Source: Pseudovirgaria hyperparasitica (taxonomy: Eukaryota; Ascomycota; Dothideomycetes; Acrospermales; Acrospermaceae). From it: 64,000 bases of DNA. Shown here piece after piece: positions 37,009 to 47,940 of the stretch; position 1 is the stretch's first letter, and each line of letters opens with the position of its first letter. The stretch spans positions 726,590-790,589 of the forward strand of contig NW_022985564.1 of the NCBI RefSeq assembly GCF_010093815.1. The letters run 5' to 3'. Under the pieces are notes generated by a model, which searched no databases, had not been told where the DNA came from, and saw only the letters and a program-made list of their open reading frames with translations. Both the position numbers and the translations under genes were made by a program.

Positions 37009-39006
37009 TTATACTTTCTCTCCGTGTAGTAATATGCGGTATATACAAGTCCAATCCTGGCCATAGTTCGATGTGACTCTCACCACCAAGCGATTCACCG
37101 CGACACCTAGGTCTTTCATACTGATGTCCAGATCAAAGTTCTGCACATGGTTCGGCGCGTCCACATCGTACGTGAATTTTCCCACACACACCATATCCTT
37201 GTGCCCCCTGCCCGGCGGCGAACACTCGTCCTCGCTGCCAAATATCGCCGCACGCGCGGCTCCGACGGCCTCCCGCTGCTCTGCGTCGTTGATGTGCACC
37301 CACAATTCAATATCCCGTGGCGCGGAGCTCCAGTCGATGAGGCCTTGCTTCGGGTAGTGCTCGAGGGTAAATGAGGTCGGATAAACGCGATGCGCCATGT
37401 CGATACCCAGCTGCGCATGGCCAAGCTGCGACGAGGGGGCGGCACACCAGCAGTCGGCGGGTTCTTGCCAGGGTTCCAGAGCAGCGATCGGCGTGCGAGG
37501 GCCAGGGATCCACATGACAGAGAGGTAAGCGCGAGCGAGCCAAACCTGCTGCTTAGTCTGGGTCTGGGATGTGAAGCGCGGCAGGATGTAGGGCGAGTAG
37601 GCGGGCGAGAAGAAGTTTACGCGCTTCAGGGCGAGGTCGGCGTTGCGGGCCAGGTTTGCTTGGGCGAGGGCTTCGAGTTGGCGCATAGGGAGTTGCTTGA
37701 ATGCGTCTTGGACGGTGGAGACGGCGACAGTTTTGGCTTCGCGGTTGACGCGGGAGAGTTGTTCTTTGACGTCGCGGAGGATGGTGTTGGAGACGTCAGT
37801 GTTGAGGTGAGAGTATTTTGAGTCGAGGATGCTGAGGAGGGTGTCTTGGGAGACGTAGGCTTTATCTGCGAGGGCCGTGCCGATTTTGTCTTTGAGGGTC
37901 TGGTCGTACTCCTGTTCAATCATCGCTTGCACGTATTGCTGGTTCTTCTTGAACCATGCGTCCCAAGTCTTTTCATCTGTCGGAGAAAGGCTCTCTCCAC
38001 CGTGTGACATCCTGCCTTGAATGGCGCTCCATAGCTCGTTGGGAATCTCATATGCATTATCGGCCTTGTTGTATGTCACCGCAATGAGTGAAGGTAGGGT
38101 CTCTCTAAAGCTTTGAAGATCTGTGTGCCACTGTTGCTGAAGTCGCGTTTCGATTTGCTTCTGTAAACTCTCAACGTTACTGAGACGTCGTTCGATATTG
38201 TCAACTCGTGGGGTGAGTGTATCGTAAAAATAGTACGAAAGAGCCTCGTCACCAGTTTCTATTATACGAGAAAAGGGGTTCAATCGGGCGAGCTTGTGAG
38301 GGAGGTATCCACTGGTGATCAGAAAAAGACACATCATGGTGAAGATCGGTAGTATAACCCATAGTGACGATAGAGATAGTCGGTTGAAGGTTTGCTTGAT
38401 GCTTTCGACAGGTGAGGCTCTGGTTTCTTCAATCGCGATCCTGCGCGATGCCGGTCGACTTGACCGGGGAGCATCTTTCGAAATAAGGCCCGTCTCACGG
38501 ATCTCGCCGTAGCTCTTGGATGGCGAATCGAAGAAGCTAGGATCGCCTGCATTAGCACTAAGTCGAGTCGCGGGTGTTCGCGCAGTTCCGTTCTGGGTAG
38601 TGCGTGCCACTCGTCGTCTCGTAGACGTCGGCGGAGGGGGCATCTCCTTCGGACTCGGTGGTGCCTCCACATCGGGCTCCTCTTGTGTTTGATTTGAGGG
38701 CGGTCCGGGGGTCTGAGGATTGCCGCCAGCAGCAGCCTCACGTCCAATCGCTTGACCTCTCTGCTTCTCAATCAAGGAAGCTAGGTCGCCAGTGACCGGT
38801 TGATTGGATCCCACGATCGGATTTCCAGAAGCGCCATATGCAGAAGAGCCCTGAACATTGAGACGGGGCAAATTCCCTTGGCTAAGACGAGCGCGGGTCG
38901 CATTCGTTCTAGTAGTGGCTGTGGTTCGAACTGATACTGCAGATCCAACAGCAGAAGGGGCTGCGCTGGCGATGCGACTCGATCTCCGCGGCGTTTGCGA
39001 AGCCAT
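37009..39006 (-). CDS. SUN-domain (Sad1/UNC-84) nuclear envelope protein
   Basis: Single exon, 665 aa. About 200 N-terminal residues are disordered, Arg/Ser/Thr/Pro-rich, and would face the nucleoplasm. One membrane segment (SLWVILPIFTMMCLFLITSGYL) lies near residues 215-238. A coiled-coil region follows (VDNIERRLSNVESLQKQIETRL). The C-terminal SUN domain has GQLGIDMAHRVYPTSFTLEHYPK-like sequence, RDIELWVHI, NFDLDISMKDLGVAVNRLVVRV and ends SNYGQDWTCIYRILLHGE. Fungal Sad1-type proteins pair with KASH proteins in LINC complexes and anchor spindle pole bodies and telomeres. The order disordered-TM-coil-SUN fits Sad1 rather than the Slp1/Mps3 outliers. Confidence 0.92.
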   Translation of the reverse strand: MASQTPRRSSRIASAAPSAVGSAVSVRTTATTRTNATRARLSQGNLPRLNVQGSSAYGASGNPIVGSNQPVTGDLASLIEKQRGQAIGREAAAGGNPQTPGPPSNQTQEEPDVEAPPSPKEMPPPPTSTRRRVARTTQNGTARTPATRLSANAGDPSFFDSPSKSYGEIRETGLISKDAPRSSRPASRRIAIEETRASPVESIKQTFNRLSLSSLWVILPIFTMMCLFLITSGYLPHKLARLNPFSRIIETGDEALSYYFYDTLTPRVDNIERRLSNVESLQKQIETRLQQQWHTDLQSFRETLPSLIAVTYNKADNAYEIPNELWSAIQGRMSHGGESLSPTDEKTWDAWFKKNQQYVQAMIEQEYDQTLKDKIGTALADKAYVSQDTLLSILDSKYSHLNTDVSNTILRDVKEQLSRVNREAKTVAVSTVQDAFKQLPMRQLEALAQANLARNADLALKRVNFFSPAYSPYILPRFTSQTQTKQQVWLARAYLSVMWIPGPRTPIAALEPWQEPADCWCAAPSSQLGHAQLGIDMAHRVYPTSFTLEHYPKQGLIDWSSAPRDIELWVHINDAEQREAVGAARAAIFGSEDECSPPGRGHKDMVCVGKFTYDVDAPNHVQNFDLDISMKDLGVAVNRLVVRVTSNYGQDWTCIYRILLHGEKV

Positions 39007-40143
39007 CTATGCGATGCAATGCGGAAGGAAGCTGAAGGTAGCGGTTAGAGATTGGAAGAGCAGGTCATGATGACTTGCAGAGAACTTATGAAAAGAGAAG
39101 AGATTCATGGAGGAAAATTACACAATAAGACACACAATAGCATTTAACGCAGCTATTCAGAATGTTGAAACAATAGCATGAAGCAAGGCAAGTGAAGTAG
39201 GAACTGGAGAAAATTATCACGTACATATGATTCAATAGCTCGGTATTGAACAATAAAGGTCAGCGCGTACTACTTTGTCACCAGATCCAGGGCAGATAGA
39301 TTGCTGCTCGAGGGCCCGAGATGCTTTTCTTCGTGATCTTGCGTTGCCTCCGACGAGGTTGTCGAGTGCTGTGTACAGAGGACATAAAGGGTTCTTGACA
39401 ACAGCGCACAAGCTCCTGCCGGCACTGCAGTCAAATATCCAAGACCTCACACCTTAAAAACAGATTTTTCGAGGATTCAGGAAGCGCTCTGTCTGTTTGG
39501 CGCGTCCCACAAGGATGAAGGAGGTGATATCAGTTGGAGTTCTTTGTTCTTTGCGACGCGTCCAAGGTCGAACTCGGCGCGTCTGGTTGCATGCACGCGG
39601 GACAACTTCGGGTCTACTGTACGTTTCTCAGGCGCTCAGGCTACACTCAGGCACAATTCAGGCTCAACTCAGGGTCAGTGTCAGGGTCCCGCCTGTTCCT
39701 TTTCTTTCTTGGGTGTACCTACCTTATTTGGCAACGAATAGAAGTCTCATCACAAACAAACCTATGCGTCTATTTACCAGGCTTCTCTAACTCATCGATC
39801 ACAGACTTGGGGGACAGTATTAACTTGGCTCGGTCTTCTAGCTCGCAGTTAGAATACATAGGTACCTGAACCACTCCACTGTCGCTGTTTGCATGGGCTA
39901 GCTGGATGCAAGCTGGACCCTGGGTATGAATTAGTGTCTAAGATAGTGAGGGGATGGGACTGAAGCAGCGGTCAGAGCGGCAAGCATCCAGCACATCCCA
40001 CTTCCTTCATGCGCCTGTCTTGGTGTCGTCTTCCACTTCTAACACATCTCTTCAGTCCAATCACTGCCGTATCTTGGTATCTGTCCACTTGTCCTGATCC
40101 TCAATTGCCATATTGTTCGATCTGGCAGCATAGCAATTTCAAA
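39007..40143. promoter_or_regulatory. Divergent promoter region SUN gene/GAL10
   Basis: 1137 bp between two start codons, without a supported gene. It contains a degenerate CTCAGG repeat cluster (39628-39685) and a pyrimidine-rich run before the GAL10 ATG. The small ORFs here are not conserved families known to me. Confidence 0.45.
39628..39685 (+). repeat. Degenerate CTCAGG(C) tandem repeat
   Basis: The hexamer CTCAGG or close variants (TTCAGG, GTCAGG) recurs about six times within 58 bp, separated by 1-7 bp, partly in the form CTCAGGCACAATTCAGGCTC. It is about 460 bp upstream of the GAL10 start. Confidence 0.6.
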
Positions 40144-41525
<1,382 letters not shown>

Positions 41526-41753
41526 ACTGGATAGACTTGCAAAAATAGAGCGATGTGGATACGCTTCTCCAAAGGTACCATATAAAAGAGACAAAATAGA
41601 CCAAGTTTTGCTCATTGGCTTAGGCCCAGGCCCAGATGATGGAGGTACTAGAGTAATTTTCTGTATAAGACTTAAGCCTCAGGCATCCATACCTCCTGCT
41701 GGCCAATGAAAAGCTCCCCGCTTGAGTCACACATTGTTTCTCCAGTCAACACC

Positions 41754-43313
41754 ATGAGAGTGTTAGCAGCGTGCCCCCACCTCGCAGCTATAACTTCTCG
41801 CGCCTGCAAACCCCACTATCTTGTTGCTACACGGAATTTTGACCTGCTCTGCAACACAACCACATCTTCCCCGCGAACATATCCAGGTCGACCGACCCGA
41901 TCGATTCAGCATATTCACTCCTCTTCGCGAACTTCAATCCACTCTATCGCGAAAATGGCGGAGAGAACCATTGATGAGCTCACGTCTCTGCTCAAGCAAT
42001 CCACGTTATCTAGTCGCGTGCCAAATGAAACGGACCCTGTCAAACTATCATCTGCTGTCTTTCCTGAGGCAAGCTACACCGATGCTGAAAAGGACGAGAT
42101 TTCACAATGGGTCATTAGCTCATCACACCTCTCTTCGACGACCGAAGACGCAGCCAAGAAGACGGAGCGACTCTCTCAATTGAATACGCACTTTGCTGCG
42201 CGAACAACGTTATTGGGTTCTAAACCTTCTGTTGCCGATATCGCTGTGTACCAGGGTCTGGCACCTCAGGTGCAGGTCTGGACAGACGAAGAGCGGACCG
42301 GCGAGCACGGCTACCATCACATCGTCCGTTTCGTGGACTTCGTCCAGAATAGTTCCATCTACGGCCTACAGCTAGATGTCGCGAAAAAGATCAGCATAGA
42401 TCCTGACAATGTCAAGTTTGCTATCAAACCTGTCGATATGAAGGCCGAGAAGGAACGCAAGAAGAAGGAAAAGGAGGCCGCAGCAGCAGCAGCAAAGGGT
42501 GCGGTCGACGCTGGGGCAACTCCTACCTCTCTCAGTGGACAAGCCAGTGACCCAACTGGCCAGGGCAAGAAAGAGAAGGCAAAAGGCAAAGTCGAGCAAT
42601 TAGGCGACGCTGTAGCTGCGGCAGTGGGTAAGGAGACACCAACATCAAAGAAGAAGGAGAAGAAAGAGAAAGCACCCAAGGCGAAAGCTCCGCCACCCGC
42701 TGAGAAGCCCCTTTCTCCATGTTTGATCGATCTCCGCGTAGGGCACATTCTCAAGGCTGAAAGACACCCCAACGCAGACAGTCTTTACGTCAGCACAATT
42801 GCTTGCGGCGACGCTCCAGGCACTGATAACACTTCCGAGTATGAGGGTCAGACTGTGCGCACAGTTTGTTCAGGTCTCAACGGTCTCATTCCTCTTGAGG
42901 AAATGCAAAACCGTAAGATCGTTGCCGTCTGCAATCTGAAACCAGTAACCATGCGGGGGATAAAGTCTTGTGCTATGGTGCTTGCCGCTTCACCCAAGGT
43001 TCCAGAGGGTGGAGATAGTCATGCAGGCCCCGTTGAGCTTGTCAACCCACCCGCCGAGTCCAAGGCTGGCGAGCGCGTATTCTTTGAAGGATGGGAAGGT
43101 GAGCCAGAGCCAGTCTTGAATCCGAAAAAGAAGATTTGGGAGACCATTCAACCAGGCTTTACAACTACAGTTACCAAAGAAGTTGGCTTTGAGGTCGGAG
43201 ACGTGCCACAGCTCTCTGGCGAAGGAGAAGCCAAGAAATCAGGGCTAGCTAAGCTCAAGACTGCTCAAGGCCTCTGCACGGTACCTACACTTGAGGGCGC
43301 TACTGTCCGATAA
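41754..43313 (+). CDS. ARC1: Arc1-like aminoacyl-tRNA synthetase cofactor (GST-C plus EMAPII tRNA-binding domain)
   Basis: Intronless; 519 aa from ATG 41754 or 452 aa from ATG 41955 (MAERTIDELTS, in the favourable context GAAAATGG); a third in-frame ATG lies at 41706. The core has an N-terminal GST-C-like helical domain (TLLGSKPSVADIAVYQ), a Lys/Ala-rich linker, and a C-terminal OB-fold tRNA-binding domain (SPCLIDLRVGHILKAERHPNADSLYVSTI, CSGLNGLIPLEEMQNR, KPVTMRGIKSCAMVL). Arc1 binds tRNA and delivers it to cytosolic methionyl- and glutamyl-tRNA synthetases. The extra N-terminal 67 residues are rich in Arg, Ser and Thr with one acidic residue, like a mitochondrial presequence. Its use is not proven. 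The coordinate chosen is the upstream ATG; the core starts at 41955. Confidence 0.92.
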   Translation: MRVLAACPHLAAITSRACKPHYLVATRNFDLLCNTTTSSPRTYPGRPTRSIQHIHSSSRTSIHSIAKMAERTIDELTSLLKQSTLSSRVPNETDPVKLSSAVFPEASYTDAEKDEISQWVISSSHLSSTTEDAAKKTERLSQLNTHFAARTTLLGSKPSVADIAVYQGLAPQVQVWTDEERTGEHGYHHIVRFVDFVQNSSIYGLQLDVAKKISIDPDNVKFAIKPVDMKAEKERKKKEKEAAAAAAKGAVDAGATPTSLSGQASDPTGQGKKEKAKGKVEQLGDAVAAAVGKETPTSKKKEKKEKAPKAKAPPPAEKPLSPCLIDLRVGHILKAERHPNADSLYVSTIACGDAPGTDNTSEYEGQTVRTVCSGLNGLIPLEEMQNRKIVAVCNLKPVTMRGIKSCAMVLAASPKVPEGGDSHAGPVELVNPPAESKAGERVFFEGWEGEPEPVLNPKKKIWETIQPGFTTTVTKEVGFEVGDVPQLSGEGEAKKSGLAKLKTAQGLCTVPTLEGATVR

Positions 43314-44428
43314 ACAAAATGACTCAACAAAATAATGCCATCAAATGAAATGACTGGGAGGCACAACCGATCCTGCCATGTCAAACAAAGCATGAAGGCC
43401 CTTGCACTGCCCATCGGGTCCATCTGTGATAACAGAAATAAGTAGAGACATACAGCAGATAAGTCTGAGGGTATGAAGTGGCAGCTGAAGTAGCAGATCC
43501 GGCAATAGAGAACTACTAGCGATAAAGACAATCGATTCAAGATTATTTCTCAAAACTTCCCACAAGGTCTAACAGAATACTTCACGTGACAGTTTTCCTA
43601 TCAGTCTGTCAAGGGTATCGTTTCATCCCCGCATGTTTCACGAATCATTCAAGCCATGCCGGAGTTAGTATTCGGGAGCAAATGAGGCGTTGCTCTCAGT
43701 TTTTGAGGGTTTTATGAATGCCTCAAAACCATGGCCATCACAGCAGTATACTATGCGGGTTAATGCACACTTTATGTGATTGTAAGTACTGATCGAAATG
43801 CACAATTGACGATCATCGAAAATTCAACCATATGCCCGAAGAAGGATCGACGCACTTAGCCTTGCCTGCAATAGCTAACAACATAACAGCAGGATGAATG
43901 AATCAGATTGGTTCTAAGCCTAAACGAAGGATCCACCATGGATATTTTTAGCGCAGGACCTCCAAACAACCCAACCCTCACACCACAAATCTACATACCT
44001 CAAAAATGACACGCGCAGAATTACCAAATTCGCAATTAGCCTCATCGTTAATGGGTCTGTGAAAGCTTTGGCTTCAGCCATGTCCGTCACCCACGAAGAA
44101 GAATGAACATATGTCGACGCATGTTGACCGTGCCCGATTGTGTCGGGCCATCCTTGCGATCCTCCCTCCGCTTCCCGTCGCATCTCTGGCGAAAATTTGG
44201 TACTGAGACTAATATCTTCTCAGATGGATCTCCGCTGTAGTGATAGTGAGATGATGTTCAAAACTGCTCTTCCCCCCTGTCATGGGTCTACCTTCATGTC
44301 TTCAACATCAACTACATGTTCTCTTGCTGCCTTGCTCATATTGCGGGTCTGGATCTGGATTGATATTTCTGGGATCGGGAAAACTCGTAAACGACCATCA
44401 TCCGATTCCTGGACGGAATTAGTACAAC
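43314..44428. other. Intergenic region ARC1/four-TM gene
   Basis: 1115 bp with no supported gene. Small ORFs on both strands lack ATG starts, splice partners or known motifs. The right part should be the promoter of the downstream membrane protein. Confidence 0.45.
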
Positions 44429-45640
44429 ATGTCTTCGCCCTCAAAACGAATGAGCTCGACCTTCACAGTATCTCCTATCACCCCAGATTCGTCATGGCCA
44501 CCTCTCAACCGCCTCCCTAGACGGCCAGCCAGTCCGGACCTATCACAATCTCATAGCAATGGCTTTAGGGACTCCTTTACGCTATGGAATCGCAGAAGCC
44601 GTCACCAGAACCTCCGGGATGAAATCCCCAGTATACCCATCTCCCCAAAGACCGCTTATATTCCATACGACCCACCACTGTCACAAAGCCCGCCGCCACC
44701 ATCACCACCACTATCTCCTCCAGCAGATCATCTCTCCACCTACTCAGTGTCAATATACTCGCGACCATGCTCGACACGGCTGACTGCACTATCTCCGCCA
44801 TCAATCCCTCCGCGCTCCCTCGGCCGTCATACATACCAACACATCCAACCTCCATTATCCCTCGCCAACATCGACGAAGTCCGCGCCTCGAACACATCCC
44901 GCCTCGACGCTCCCTTCACGCCCAGCATCCCCGACGACGTCCTTCTGCGTCACACGGGTAATGCACCACCAACATACAGCTCGCACGAACCGAGGCGCGT
45001 GCCGTACCTCACAGAGAGTCAGAGGAGTATGGCAGACTTCACGTGCCGGGCGCACGTGGTGCATCCGCGGAAATCAATCTCCGCCTTGGGCATGACAAGT
45101 GGGATTCTACATGTCTTTGTGCTGTTCACAAGCTCAACGGTTGTAGGGCTGCTGGGCCATTCGATGTCAATGTACGATGAGCGGACATGGCCCCGGGGCA
45201 CGAGTCTGGTGCCTACGATTGTGCTACTTGTGGTCGCGCTGCTGGTTTTGGTGGGCAGTGTAGTGTTGTTGGTGCACAGTGTCTGGCGGATCAGGCAGCG
45301 CAAGATAGTGCTGATGCTGGGTGTTTTGGGTTTGGTATGTGCGTGGACGGCTGGGATAGCGGTGTTTGGGATTATGGATCAGGATGGGGGAGGGAGTGGG
45401 AGTGGGAGTGGGATTCAGGCGTTGCGGGGCGTTGCGTGTGGGATTGATGATAGGGGAGGGATGGGTGGGGACGGAATGTTTGGATTGGTTTGTACTGAGC
45501 AGGATGTTGCGTTTTGGGTTGCACTTGTGGCTGGCATTGTAGAGGTTCTGTGTTTGGCGACGGTGGTGGCAGAGTATTGTGTTGAGTCGACTGCAGGAGG
45601 CACAAAGCACTGGCGAGGGCAGCGTTGGCTTTCGCATTAG
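44429..45640 (+). CDS. Predicted four-helix integral membrane protein, function unknown
   Basis: Single exon, 403 aa. The first 215 residues are disordered and rich in Ser, Pro and Arg, with a polyproline run (SPPPPSPPLSPP). Four hydrophobic segments follow: near residues 223-245, 260-286, 292-316 and 363-388. Between TM3 and TM4 is a Gly-rich luminal or extracellular loop containing two Cys residues. TM4 contains VALVAGIVEVLCLATVV. The layout recalls MARVEL-like or fungal SUR7-unrelated 4-TM proteins, but no signature supports a family. Third-position GC changes along the gene, with the second half G-rich. The start follows from the ATG that opens the frame. Confidence 0.7.
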   Translation: MSSPSKRMSSTFTVSPITPDSSWPPLNRLPRRPASPDLSQSHSNGFRDSFTLWNRRSRHQNLRDEIPSIPISPKTAYIPYDPPLSQSPPPPSPPLSPPADHLSTYSVSIYSRPCSTRLTALSPPSIPPRSLGRHTYQHIQPPLSLANIDEVRASNTSRLDAPFTPSIPDDVLLRHTGNAPPTYSSHEPRRVPYLTESQRSMADFTCRAHVVHPRKSISALGMTSGILHVFVLFTSSTVVGLLGHSMSMYDERTWPRGTSLVPTIVLLVVALLVLVGSVVLLVHSVWRIRQRKIVLMLGVLGLVCAWTAGIAVFGIMDQDGGGSGSGSGIQALRGVACGIDDRGGMGGDGMFGLVCTEQDVAFWVALVAGIVEVLCLATVVAEYCVESTAGGTKHWRGQRWLSH

Positions 45641-46569
45641 CAGTTTGTTAGCATACACCTACGTACTTAATATGATGTTTATTTTCAAACACTAACAATC
45701 CGGAAATTACACTGCCCAAAGAAAGGATAGCTGCTCCATACACGCAACAAATATGCTGGTCCTACAATTCACTCACTCCTGAGCTTCCCACTTCCCGTGT
45801 CAAAACACAGCACTTCGACTCGGCCTACTCAAACGGGCGACGTCCAAGTCATACCACACTCAGTCGCCCACAAGAAAAAGAAAAACTTTCTCTGGTCGAC
45901 TACTAAGAGCTCGGTGCCAAGCGCCAACAAACGGATAGATCCACAAGCTCACATGGACAAATGCCAAGCCGCGCAGAGCCTCATTGCGGCCTCGATTGCT
46001 ATCGCACAGACGCGTGCTTCACATTCTGGAACGGCCCCAAAGAAGGATCCGACTGGCTTTTTAAGCGTGCGCCGCAGGGCCGAGGGATTGAGGATTCTGC
46101 TGTGCCGCAGCCAGGGTTATGGCCGGGGGGCCGTGTGTTATTTTGGGCCCAGTTGCTACTTTAACTTTCGGCAACAGAGATGGGTGTGTCTTAGATTAAG
46201 GGTGTCACGATTCTTGAGGACGTTGACGCTGAGACGATGGTATATGTACCCAGATTAACGCTGGTTCTGGAGTGATGATGTTGACACTTACCAGCTGTCG
46301 AGTTGTTGTTGTTTCAAGAAAAGGTGCTCAAGGATCCATGAAGAGGCTAAACTAGACCTTTAAAGCATAAGCGTGGGGGTGAAGAGCTGGTTAGACTGGG
46401 TGGGATGACGTCCCACATCGTTTGCATCAAAAGGTCTTGTATTGACCAAGGATCGCGAATGAATTCATGTCGAATAACGATAGCACAGTTCGACGTCGTC
46501 TTTCGTGCTTGAGATGTAATAGAATCGGGGCAGATGGCGAGAATATCGGCATCCGGTCTGGTTCCCATC
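45641..46569. other. Intergenic region upstream of the radical SAM gene
   Basis: 929 bp. An open frame at 45797-46258 lacks an initial ATG (first internal ATG at 45953) and has no recognisable domain, so I do not call it. No RNA gene or repeat is seen. Confidence 0.4.
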
Positions 46570-47733
46570 ATGAAGCGCGCTTGTCGCATGCTTTCGCTGC
46601 CGCTGACATTAAGATACAATGTATTCGTTCAACAGTCCTGTCGATCCTTGCATCTTGCGCCGCCATTCTTGCTGGACGACTATACTCCTCGCTATAATTT
46701 AATCTCGTCCGTAGATGCAGCGAAGAAGAGATCCGCTGCCTACGCGCATCTGCGAGAATGCAACCTATGTCCAAGGCTATGTGGTATAAATAGGTATGAA
46801 AAAACGGGCGTATGTTTGATTGGGGCAGATACTGTTAAAGTAAACACTATTGCGCCTCATTTTGGAGAAGGTGGGTAGAGCGTATGTGTTCGACGTGGCA
46901 GCAGCTGACGATTTGATCATATAGAGCCCGTGATACAAGGCCATAACGGTTCTGGAAGTGTTTTCTTCTCGGGTTGCAATCTGCGTTGCGTTTTCTGTCA
47001 GAACTATGATATTGCCCACCAGCATAATGGATTTGATCTCTCCCCAGAAGAGCTGGCTGAATGGTTTATCAAGCTCCAAGAAGTTGGCAAAGTCCACAAT
47101 ATCAACCTTGTAACCCCTGAGCATGTTGTTCCACAGGTTGCACTGGCTATTCTCCATGCTCGCGATATAGGCCTTCGGGTACCTATCATCTACAACACCT
47201 CATCGTTTGATTCCTTGGAGTCGATCACGCTCATGGACGGACTCGTGGACATCTACCTTGCAGACTTCAAGGTCTGGAAAGACTCTACGTCAAAAGGTCT
47301 ACTAAAAGCAGACAACTACGCATCAACCGCAATGGAAAGTATAAAAGCCATGCAGGCCCAGGTTGGAGACCTTTGCTTTACTGGTGATGGTATCGCGAAG
47401 AAGGGCGTCTTGATGCGTCACCTTGTCATGCCTGGCAAGGAAGACGAAGGCGTAGAAATCGTGAGGTGGCTTGCGGAAAACGTATCGAAGGACATGTATG
47501 TCCATATCATGGAGCAGTACTTTCCAAGAGCACATGTAGGCAAACCGAAACGCCGCGGTGTGAAAGGCGTCACCCCTGGCGGTATAGAGGCTAGCTCGGA
47601 GAGTGAAGTCAGATACGAAGATATAAACAGAGCTGTCAAGAGCGAGGAACTGTCGACAGTGAAAAAGGCAGCGGTAGATGCAGGTCTATGGAGGTTTGTT
47701 GACGTGACTGAGCACGCTGGATTCCATAATTGA
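46570..47733 (+). CDS. PflX-like radical SAM protein (pyruvate formate-lyase activase homologue), probably mitochondrial
   Basis: Two exons: 46570-46870 and 46925-47733, intron 54 nt; 369 aa. After about 50 residues comes CNLCPRLCGINRYEKTGVC, a Cys-rich block typical of the PflX group (COG1313). The radical SAM motif is GCNLRCVFC (C-x3-C-x2-C), followed by QNYDIAHQHNG, HNINLVTPEHVVPQ, VPIIYNTSSFDSLES, MDGLVDIYLADFKVW and RHLVMPGKEDEGVEIVRWL. The group is mostly bacterial and archaeal, and its substrate is unknown. The N-terminus MKRACRMLSLPLTLRYNVF is basic and hydrophobic without acidic residues, like a mitochondrial presequence, which fits a need for Fe-S assembly. I infer ancient acquisition from bacteria. 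An unrecognised gene follows 207 bp downstream on the same strand. Confidence 0.88.
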
Positions 47734-47940
47734 GGAAGCTGCTTTGTCATGATGGACCTTTCCTTGCATTTTCATCGATGAGCACTCTTCGACAGCGTCA
47801 AACATTGTCTCAAGAGCATCAACTTCTCCCACTGTCTCATCTCCCAGCATTGTTTCTCGCTTGGACTTTTTGGACTACACATTGTACATTGACAGCGTTT
47901 GCTGCACATACTTCACAGCCTCATTGTCCCCTGGTATACA

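Noticed and set aside
45797-46258. 153-codon plus-strand frame
   Set aside because: It does not open with ATG, the internal ATG gives a short protein without known motifs, and codon use is unlike neighbouring genes.
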